This document shows positions 46,888 to 53,091 of a stretch of 64,000 nt of DNA, one piece after another (positions within the stretch are counted from its first letter, which is position 1; every line of letters begins with the position of its first letter). The stretch is from positions 62,001 through 126,000 of the forward strand of contig NZ_BJZQ01000008.1 of NCBI RefSeq assembly GCF_007992115.1, read 5' to 3'. Source of the stretch: Aeromicrobium flavum. Lineage in GTDB: Bacteria; Actinomycetota; Actinomycetes; Propionibacteriales; Nocardioidaceae. The notes under the pieces were generated by a model, which worked only from the letters and a program-made list of their open reading frames with translations, made no database searches and was not told where the DNA came from. Position numbers and translations under genes: made by a program.

Positions 46888-47094
46888 ATGAGTGAAGCCA
46901 AGGGACCCCGGTCGTACTTCCCGGCGATCGAGAAGAAGTACGGCGAGCCGATCGAGCACTGGATGCGCCAGCTGGAATCGGTGGTCACCGACACCCACAT
47001 GCAGCAGGTCGGCTTCCTCAAGAAGCAGTTCGGCTTCGGACACGGTCATGCCAACGCCCTCGTGGCGGTGTTCCGCGCGGAGCGAGACCTCTGA
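46888..47094 (+). CDS. DUF4287 protein
   Basis: A 68-residue cytoplasmic protein of the DUF4287 family: SYFPAIEKKYGEPIEHWM and QVGFLKKQFGFGHGHANALV are its signature. The function is unknown; longer relatives fuse it to DUF5655 or similar domains. TAGGCT lies 7 nt before the ATG (46875-46880) and includes the stop codon of the HhH gene, so it may have a leaderless promoter of its own. Its stop overlaps the ATP-grasp start (TGATG). Confidence 0.88.
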   Translation: MSEAKGPRSYFPAIEKKYGEPIEHWMRQLESVVTDTHMQQVGFLKKQFGFGHGHANALVAVFRAERDL

Positions 47095-47966
47095 TGCCGG
47101 AGCAGCGCATCGCCTTCGCCACCTGCGCCAAGCATGCCGACGGGTTCGAGGACGACCGCGAGGCCGCCCGGCTGGTCGGCGCGGAGTTCGCCGTGTGGAA
47201 CGACCCGGCCGTCGACTGGTCGGTGTACGACCTCGTCGTGATCCGCTCGGTGTGGGACTACACGATCCAGCGCGACGCCTTCGTCGCCTGGGCGCGCTCC
47301 CTCGGCGACCGCGTCGCGAACCCGCCCGAGCTGATCGCCTTCAACTCCGACAAGGCCTACCTCGGCGCGCTCGGCGTGCCCACGGTGCCCACGCGGTACG
47401 TCGTGCCGGGATCCGAGGCGCCCGAGCTGCGTGGTGAGGTCGTCGTCAAGCCCACGGTGTCCGCCGGCGGTCGCGACACCGGCCGCTTCGACCCCGACCA
47501 CCACGACGAGGCGCGCGAGCTCATCGCGGCCATCAACGCCGCCGACCGCGTCGCGATGGTCCAGCCCTACGTGGCGGGCGTCGATGCGGCCGGCGAGACG
47601 TCCGTCGTGTTCCTCGGCGGAGAGCTGTCGCACGCGCTGCACAAGAAGCCGGTGCTGCGCGAGCAGGGCACCGCCGAGCTGCTCGACCCCGACGACCCGG
47701 CCTCGGAGGCCGCGATCATGCACGACGAGGACCTCGTCACGGCCCGGGAGGCCGCGCCGGAGTTCATCGACCTCGCTCTCGCCGCCCACGGCGAGCTGGC
47801 GGCCCGCTTCGGCGTGCCGCTGTACGTGCGCGTCGACATGGTGCCGGGCCCGGACGGACCGGTCGTCATGGAGCTCGAGGCGGTCGAGCCGTGCCTCTAC
47901 CTCGACGTCACCCCGGGTGCCGCAGAGCGCCTCGCCGCCGCGGTCAGGTCGCGTCTGGAGCGCTGA
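47094..47966 (+). CDS. ATP-grasp domain protein
   Basis: A 290-residue protein with the ATP-grasp fold. IAFATCAKHADG begins an N-terminal Rossmann-like domain; VVVKPTVSAGGRDTGRF is the ATP-binding lysine and loop; VQPYVAGVDAAGETSVVFLGG and VRVDMVPGPDGPVVMELEAVEP carry metal-binding acidic residues. Related proteins are annotated as glutathione-synthetase-like, but glutathione synthesis is not expected here; it should join a carboxylate to an amine or thiol. It shares a base with the DUF4287 gene, so the two are translationally coupled. Confidence 0.87.
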   Translation: MPEQRIAFATCAKHADGFEDDREAARLVGAEFAVWNDPAVDWSVYDLVVIRSVWDYTIQRDAFVAWARSLGDRVANPPELIAFNSDKAYLGALGVPTVPTRYVVPGSEAPELRGEVVVKPTVSAGGRDTGRFDPDHHDEARELIAAINAADRVAMVQPYVAGVDAAGETSVVFLGGELSHALHKKPVLREQGTAELLDPDDPASEAAIMHDEDLVTAREAAPEFIDLALAAHGELAARFGVPLYVRVDMVPGPDGPVVMELEAVEPCLYLDVTPGAAERLAAAVRSRLER

Positions 47967-48026
47967 GCGTGACGTTCGCGGGGTCGTTCACGGCGTGGCG
48001 ACCCCGGAAACGTCACGCTCAGCGCT
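47959..48026. terminator. Long hairpin spanning both convergent stop codons
   Basis: AGCGCTGAGCGTGACGTT (47959-47976) and its exact reverse complement (48009-48026) form an 18-bp stem; inside, GGGGTCG (47980-47986) and CGACCCC (47999-48005) pair again. Bases 47964-47966 are the ATP-grasp stop and the hairpin also contains the last codons and stop of the YibE/F gene. A bidirectional terminator embedded in coding ends is the simplest reading. Confidence 0.75.
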
Positions 48027-49202
48027 GACGCGGGTGGGCGCCAGCCACACCGCGATCGCGGTGGTGATCGGCACCGCCAGCACGAGACCGATCGCGCCGA
48101 CCAGGGTGCGGATGACCTCCTGGGCGATCTGCTCGGTGACGGCCACCTCGAGCAGCGGGCGCTGGTAGGCCGAGATCAGCAGCAGCGTCGTCATCGCCGT
48201 GCCGGCGTACGCGAACACGAGCGTGTAGACGCTGGACGCGATGTGGTCGCGACCGATGCGCATCGCGGAGACGAAGAGCTCGGGGCGGCCCGCGGTGGGC
48301 TTGAGCGCCCGCATCTCCCACACGGCGCTGGCCTGCGTCACGGTCACGTCGTTCAGCACGCCGAGCCCGGCGATCACCATCGACGCGGCCACCACGCCGG
48401 AGAGGCTCATCTGGGGCGCCGTCGCCAGCAGCAGGTGGTCGTCCTCCGAGCCCACGCCGGTCAGGTGCGCCCAGTCGGTCGACGCCGCACCCACGGCCGC
48501 GGTGAAGGTGATGCCGAACAGCGTCCCGAACAGCGCCGAGGTCGTGCGGATCGAGACGCCGTGGGCGAGGTAGAGCACGGCCAGCATGATCACCGTCGAT
48601 CCCGCCACCGCCACGGCGATGGGTGGCTGGTCCGACAGCAGGGCCGGCAGCACGAACCGCAGCAGCACGAGCAGCGTGATGCCGATACCCAGGAGCGCGA
48701 AGGCGCCGCGCCAGCGCCCCACCGCGATCACCAGCACCGCGAAGACCAGCGCGATGATCGCCAGCTGCGGGCGGCGCTGGTAGTCGTAGAACTCGTAGCT
48801 GGTGGCCTGGCCCTCGGGGGTGATCGCGCTCAGGCGGATCTCGTCGCCGGTGGACATGCCGCCCCCGACGTACCGGGTGGGGTCGAGCGTGAACGAGGCC
48901 GGATCGCCCTGCGCCGTCTCGGCGGACACCTGCGCGCACATGCCCTCGACCATCGGGACGTTGTCCGGTCCGGTGCCGGTGCTGCCGCAGTCGAAGGGGG
49001 TCACCTCGGTGACGGTGGCGTCCAGGATCTCGACGGCGCCGTACGGATCGGCGCCCTGGGGGACCTCGCTCCGGTCCGGCCACAGCATCGCGACGCCCGC
49101 CAGCGCGGCGAGGGCGACGACGAGGACGACGGCGGTCAGCGACCAGGCGAGGCGGGGACGCGGAGGTCCCTCGGGGGCCTCGATCCCGTGATGATGTGTC
49201 AC
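47988..49202 (-). CDS. YibE/F family membrane protein
   Basis: A 404-residue protein with one N-terminal helix (AVVLVVALAALAGVAMLW), an external domain of ~100 residues (including CGSTGTGPDNVPMVEGMCA with a likely disulfide) and 7 further helices. GVLNDVTVTQASAVWEM and GRDHIASSVYTLVFAYAG are hallmarks of YibE/F proteins, a family of unknown transport or regulatory function. The start is a GTG at 49202, 9 bp from the divergent phosphotransferase start. The 3' end lies within the large hairpin. Confidence 0.9.
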   Translation of the reverse strand: MTHHHGIEAPEGPPRPRLAWSLTAVVLVVALAALAGVAMLWPDRSEVPQGADPYGAVEILDATVTEVTPFDCGSTGTGPDNVPMVEGMCAQVSAETAQGDPASFTLDPTRYVGGGMSTGDEIRLSAITPEGQATSYEFYDYQRRPQLAIIALVFAVLVIAVGRWRGAFALLGIGITLLVLLRFVLPALLSDQPPIAVAVAGSTVIMLAVLYLAHGVSIRTTSALFGTLFGITFTAAVGAASTDWAHLTGVGSEDDHLLLATAPQMSLSGVVAASMVIAGLGVLNDVTVTQASAVWEMRALKPTAGRPELFVSAMRIGRDHIASSVYTLVFAYAGTAMTTLLLISAYQRPLLEVAVTEQIAQEVIRTLVGAIGLVLAVPITTAIAVWLAPTRVSAERDVSGVATP

Positions 49203-49211
49203 GATGCCAGC

Positions 49212-49982
49212 GTGTCACGTGGTGAAGAGATCCCTGAGCACCTCCCCGGAGGATCCGGCGGCGTGTGGCGCGTCGGGCGCACCGTCCGCCGCCCCACCGG
49301 CCCCTGGACGCCCGCGGTCCACGAGCTGCTCGACTGGCTCGGCGACGAGGGCCTGGGCGGCATCCCGCACGTCTCCGGCCTGGACGACGACGGGCGCGAG
49401 ATCGTCTCGTACATCGAGGGTCGCGGGGTTCCGGTCGACGGCGAGGTCGTGCTCGACCAGGTGCTCGTGGAGGCGGTCGCCTGGCTGCGCGACTTCCACG
49501 ACATCGTCGACGGGTACCGTCCCGACGGCCCGCGCGTGTGGCGCCAGACCGGCGACGCACCCGTCGAGCTGGCCGACGACCAGGTCATCTGTCACAACGA
49601 CCCCGGCGCCTACAACTGGATCATCCAGAGCGGGCACTTCGTCGCGATGATCGACTGGGACCTCGCCGGCCCCGGCCGGCCCATCGACGACCTCGCCTTC
49701 CTCTGCTGGACCGCGATCCCGCTCTATCGGGAGATCCCGGTGGAGGACGTCGTCCGCCGCCTCGAGCTCGTCGTCGACACCTACGCCGAGTGGGGTCCGA
49801 TGACCCTGCTCGACGCGGTGGTGGCGCGCATGACCACCGCCACCGAGCGGATCGCCGCGGGCATCGAGCGCGGCGACCCGGGCATGCTCAGCCTGGCAAC
49901 GAAGGGCGAGCCGCAGCGCACGCGAGACCGACTGGCCGCGTTCGAGGCGCGACTGCCGCAGATCCGCGACGCCATCGTGTAA
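49212..49982 (+). CDS. Aminoglycoside-phosphotransferase-like kinase
   Basis: A 256-residue kinase-fold protein. The catalytic loop is VICHNDPGAYNWII (HxDxxxxN type) and the metal-binding aspartate is in AMIDWDLAGPG. The N-lobe is short: VWRVGRTVRRPTGPW replaces the usual lysine strand, as in the compact actinobacterial group encoded as phosphotransferase. The substrate could be a small alcohol, sugar or drug; resistance cannot be claimed. The GTG at 49212 lies 9 bp from the divergent YibE/F gene. Confidence 0.85.
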   Translation: MSRGEEIPEHLPGGSGGVWRVGRTVRRPTGPWTPAVHELLDWLGDEGLGGIPHVSGLDDDGREIVSYIEGRGVPVDGEVVLDQVLVEAVAWLRDFHDIVDGYRPDGPRVWRQTGDAPVELADDQVICHNDPGAYNWIIQSGHFVAMIDWDLAGPGRPIDDLAFLCWTAIPLYREIPVEDVVRRLELVVDTYAEWGPMTLLDAVVARMTTATERIAAGIERGDPGMLSLATKGEPQRTRDRLAAFEARLPQIRDAIV

Positions 49983-49987
49983 ATCGG

Positions 49988-50003
49988 AGTGACCCAGGTC
50001 ACG
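49988..50003. promoter_or_regulatory. CRP-like palindrome upstream of the symporter gene
   Basis: AGTGACCCAGGTCACG has perfect GTGAC-N4-GTCAC arms and lies directly before the TAGGGT -10-like box (50004-50009) of the leaderless symporter gene. In that position a bound protein would more likely repress. Binding is inference. Confidence 0.4.
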
Positions 50004-50016
50004 TAGGGTGTCCGCC

Positions 50017-50910
50017 ATGGACTCGACCCTGTCGACGGTGGGACTGCCCGCCGCGCTCGGCATCATCATGTTCGGCCTGGGCCTGTCGCTCACCCTCGGT
50101 GACTTCGCCCGCGTGCGCAGGTCACCCCGCGCGGTCGTCGTGGCACTGCTGTGCCAACTGCTCCTGCTGCCCGTCGTGTGCTTCGGGTTGGTCCTCGCGC
50201 TCGACCTGTCGCCCCTGCTGGCGGTGGGGATGATGCTGTTGGCGGCCTCTCCCGGTGGCAGCACGGCGAACCTGTTCAGCCACCTGTTCCGCGGGGACGT
50301 AGCCCTCAACATCACCCTGACGGCGATCAACTCGATCATCGCGGTGGTGTCGCTGCCGCTCGTCGCAAACCTGGCCCTGGCGTACTTCGACCTGGGCAAC
50401 GACGTCTCCCTGCAGTACCGCAAGATCGTCGAGGTCTTCGCCGTCGTGCTGGTCCCGGTGGGGCTCGGCATGTTGGTGCGGGCGAAGCGTCCGGACTTCG
50501 CCGACCGCATGGACAAGCCGGTCCGGATCGGCTCGGCCCTGCTGCTGTTCGTCATCATCCTGGGCATCGTCATCGACCAGCGTGCCAACGCCGGCGACTA
50601 CGCCACGTCCGTCGGCCCGGCGGTCACGATCTTCTGCGCGGCCAGCCTCGTCATCGGGTTCCTCGTGCCTTGGTGGGCTGGCGTCACCGAGCGCCAGGCG
50701 GTCGCATGCTCGTTCGAGATCGGCATCCACAACGCGACACTGGCCATCTACGTCGCCGTCGAGGTCCTCGACAACGTGGAGCTCTCGGTGCCGGCCGCGG
50801 TGTACGGCCTCGTGATGTTCGTGCTGGCGGCCCTGTGGGGCACCGCCCTGACCCGGTGGATCCTGCCGCGGGGGACGGAGTCGGGCGCGTTACCGTCGCA
50901 GCATGCCTGA
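50017..50910 (+). CDS. Bile acid:sodium symporter family transporter
   Basis: A 297-residue inner-membrane protein with about ten helices of the BASS/SBF fold. MFGLGLSLTLGDFARVRRSP and ASPGGSTANLFSHLFRGD (the crossover sodium-site region) are typical, as is SFEIGIHNATLAI. Bacterial members carry organic acids or sterol-like anions with sodium; the substrate here is unknown. TAGGGT 7 nt before the ATG suggests a leaderless mRNA. The next small gene overlaps its 3' end by 8 bp. Confidence 0.93.
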   Translation: MDSTLSTVGLPAALGIIMFGLGLSLTLGDFARVRRSPRAVVVALLCQLLLLPVVCFGLVLALDLSPLLAVGMMLLAASPGGSTANLFSHLFRGDVALNITLTAINSIIAVVSLPLVANLALAYFDLGNDVSLQYRKIVEVFAVVLVPVGLGMLVRAKRPDFADRMDKPVRIGSALLLFVIILGIVIDQRANAGDYATSVGPAVTIFCAASLVIGFLVPWWAGVTERQAVACSFEIGIHNATLAIYVAVEVLDNVELSVPAAVYGLVMFVLAALWGTALTRWILPRGTESGALPSQHA

Positions 50911-51178
50911 GGTCCACTTCGACGAGCGCGACGACGCCGAGTCGTTCGTCGCCGAGCTGGCGTCCCGGGGGCTGGCTCACCGGCTGCATCGCGACGAGTT
51001 CGCCGGCGAGGACGACTTCGAGGACGCAGCCTGGCTGGTCGAGGTCGACCCCGCCGAGGACCTGGGGGAGTGGGCCGAGCGCCACGGTGGGTGGCTGGTC
51101 GAGGCCCCCGAGGAGAGCGCTCCCGCGCCGGCCCCGCTGCCCGAGGCGCCGCGGAGGCTGAAGCGCCCTATGCGCTGA
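50903..51178 (+). CDS. Small acidic protein of unknown function
   Basis: A 91-residue protein, acidic in its first 65 residues (EVHFDERDDAESFVAELA, EFAGEDDFEDAAWLVEVDP) and then proline-alanine-rich with a basic end RRLKRPMR. Small proteins of this pattern are common in actinobacteria and resemble a single alpha-beta unit. I do not assign a family. It overlaps the symporter gene by 8 bp and ends 10 bp before the convergent TetR gene. Confidence 0.7.
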   Translation: MPEVHFDERDDAESFVAELASRGLAHRLHRDEFAGEDDFEDAAWLVEVDPAEDLGEWAERHGGWLVEAPEESAPAPAPLPEAPRRLKRPMR

Positions 51179-51188
51179 GTCCGCGCGC

Positions 51189-51839
51189 TCACACCGGAGC
51201 GGGCTGCTCGTCCTCCGGCAGGTTGATGAGGCCCTCGTAGATCGTCAGCATCATCTGGTCGAGGACGGCCTCGCGGTCGAAGGGTCGGCCGGTCCAACGC
51301 GCCATCTCCGCCGCGAACCACAGCGCGCCGAAGATCTTCTCGTGGCCGAGCCGGACGTCGACCTCGTCCTTCATCAGGTCGGGGATGCCGTTGACGGTGA
51401 TCGAGGTGGCCACGTCGAACAGGGCGTCGAGGCGGTCGACGAGCTTGCTGCGGACCGGGGAGTCGGGGCCGAACGCGGTGGCGCCGATCAGGGGGCCGAG
51501 GTCGACGGCCAGGTCGGCCAGATCGGTGAAGAAGCGACGCATGCCGTCCTGGATCTCGGCCGAGGAGCCGGCGAGGTCGCGACTGATGCCCTTGGCGTTG
51601 TCCATGGCGCGCACCATCGCGGCGTCGATGGATTCGAGCACCGAGGCCTCGAAGAGCTCCTCCTTGGAGGGGAAGTGGCGGTACAGCATGGCCTCGTTGA
51701 CGCCGGCCTCCGCGGCGATCTCGCGGGTGCGCGTGGCGGCATAGCCCTTCTCCGCGAAGACGCGGCGGGCCGACTCGATGATCTGGGCACGCCGATCCTC
51801 GGCGGACATCCGCCGTTTGGGGCCTCGTTCAACAGTCAC
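51189..51839 (-). CDS. TetR-family regulator
   Basis: A 216-residue regulator. The N-terminal helix-turn-helix is RRVFAEKGYAATRTREIAA, then EAGVNEAMLYRHFPSKEEL; the rest is a helical ligand-binding domain. The GTG at 51839 has TACGGT 7 nt upstream (51847-51852) and no Shine-Dalgarno sequence, so a leaderless start is likely; an ATG at 51809 is the alternative. It is divergent from the esterase-like gene, and several palindromes lie in the 232-bp gap, so it probably controls that gene. Confidence 0.92.
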   Translation of the reverse strand: MTVERGPKRRMSAEDRRAQIIESARRVFAEKGYAATRTREIAAEAGVNEAMLYRHFPSKEELFEASVLESIDAAMVRAMDNAKGISRDLAGSSAEIQDGMRRFFTDLADLAVDLGPLIGATAFGPDSPVRSKLVDRLDALFDVATSITVNGIPDLMKDEVDVRLGHEKIFGALWFAAEMARWTGRPFDREAVLDQMMLTIYEGLINLPEDEQPAPV

Positions 51840-51965
51840 GCGAGAAACCGTAAGTCACCGGGCCCGACATTGGGGGAGAAGCACTGAAACTAGTGGGGCT
51901 CATGGGACCAATGTGACTGAAGGAGCGTCACTCTGTGACCTGAATCATCTAATTTCGGAATTCGT

Positions 51966-51995
51966 TTGCAACTCGCGTCATAGCGAGCCTAATCT
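51966..51995 (+). promoter_or_regulatory. Promoter of the esterase-like gene with an operator-like palindrome in the spacer
   Basis: TTGCAA (51966-51971) and TAATCT (51990-51995) are 18 bp apart, a good vegetative promoter in an AT-rich patch. The spacer contains CTCGC-GTCATA-GCGAG, a perfect 5-bp-arm palindrome. TGACGTCA lies at the start point (51995-52002). Confidence 0.6.
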
Positions 51996-52018
51996 GACGT
52001 CACTTCCTAGAAGTCAAT

Positions 52019-52034
52019 ACCTACTTACTTAGGT
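52019..52034. promoter_or_regulatory. Palindrome in the leader of the esterase-like gene
   Basis: ACCTA-CTTACT-TAGGT has 5-bp perfect arms, 24-39 bp downstream of the -10 box. It could be a TetR operator that blocks elongation, or an RNA leader element. The role is inference. Confidence 0.4.
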
Positions 52035-52071
52035 CGGGTTGCTGCCCCGGTCCTTTGACGAAGGAGTAACG

Positions 52072-53091
52072 ATGAGCGTTCCGAAGCCGCTCGTGCGCAC
52101 CCGCCTGGCGATGGCGCGACCCGTGATGCACTCGACCCGCGTGAGCCTGGGCGCCAAGCGCACCATGGCCGATTCGATCGCCAGCGCCGCCCGCGCTCCC
52201 GAGGGCGCCGTCTACGACTTCGACATGATCGCGGGTCTGCCGATCCAGTTCGTCACCGTCGAGGGAGCGGGGCCGGCCACCGGCCGCGCCACCATGATCT
52301 ACCTGCACGGCGGCGGTCACGTCGTCGGCAGCTCGCGGGCCTACCGCGCCTTCGCGGCCCACGTCGCCAAGCACTCGGGCATGGACGTGCTGCTGCCGGA
52401 GTACCCGCTGGCCCCCGAGAGCCCCTACCCGGCCGCGCTCGACTCGCTCATCGGCCTCTACCGCTCGCTGCCGGCCTACGGCGTCGACCCGACCACCGTG
52501 GTCCTCGCCGGCGACGACGCCGGTGCCGGCCTGGCCCTGGCGATGGCGCTCGAGATCCGCGACCTCGGCATGCCGATGCCCGCCGCGATCGGCATGATCA
52601 GCCCCTGGCTCGACATGAGCGCCGACGTCGATCGCGCCCGCCCGGCCGCCTCCGACCCGTGGTTCACCCCCGCGCTCGCGACCCGCTGGGCTCGCACCTA
52701 CCTCGGTGGTGCCGACCCGCGCGATCCCGGCGCCTCGCCGCTGCACGGCGACTTCGCCTCACTGCCCCCGATCGTCGTGCACTACAGCGGCCTCGACCCG
52801 CTGCGCACCGATGCCGAGGCCTTCCTGCAGAAGGTCACCGCGATGGAGTCGGGCCCCCGCGTCATCGCCCGCGAGTACCCCGAGATGTGGCAGTCGTTCC
52901 ACCTCCAGGCCGGCCGCCTCGAGGCCGCCGACGTGGCGATCGAGGAGTTCGGCACGGCGATGGCCTCGCTGGTCGAGGTGCCGCGCCGTCACGGCGACGT
53001 CGTCCCGATCAACCGTCCCGTCGCGGGTCGCGGTGGCCGCCGGCTGCAGCTGGTCAGGCCAGTTGCTCTCGCAGGAACCCCATCTGTATGA
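52072..53091 (+). CDS. HSL-type esterase-fold protein lacking catalytic Ser and His
   Basis: A 339-residue alpha/beta hydrolase of the hormone-sensitive-lipase group. The oxyanion motif YLHGGGH (His79-Gly82) and SGLDPLRTDAEAF (Asp242) are kept. The nucleophile motif GDSAG reads LAGDDAGAG, with Asp149 where Ser belongs, and the MWHxF-type catalytic histidine reads EMWQSFHL (Gln274; a histidine occurs three residues later). The rest of the fold is intact, so this is probably a binding or regulatory protein rather than a hydrolase. AAGGAG lies 5 nt before the ATG, a rare strong ribosome-binding site in this window. Its end overlaps the S9 peptidase gene by 38 bp. Confidence 0.85.
   Translation: MSVPKPLVRTRLAMARPVMHSTRVSLGAKRTMADSIASAARAPEGAVYDFDMIAGLPIQFVTVEGAGPATGRATMIYLHGGGHVVGSSRAYRAFAAHVAKHSGMDVLLPEYPLAPESPYPAALDSLIGLYRSLPAYGVDPTTVVLAGDDAGAGLALAMALEIRDLGMPMPAAIGMISPWLDMSADVDRARPAASDPWFTPALATRWARTYLGGADPRDPGASPLHGDFASLPPIVVHYSGLDPLRTDAEAFLQKVTAMESGPRVIAREYPEMWQSFHLQAGRLEAADVAIEEFGTAMASLVEVPRRHGDVVPINRPVAGRGGRRLQLVRPVALAGTPSV

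Noticed and set aside
49212..49982. Calling the phosphotransferase an aminoglycoside-resistance enzyme
   Set aside because: Only the general kinase motifs match; the N-lobe is reduced and no specific APH signature is present.
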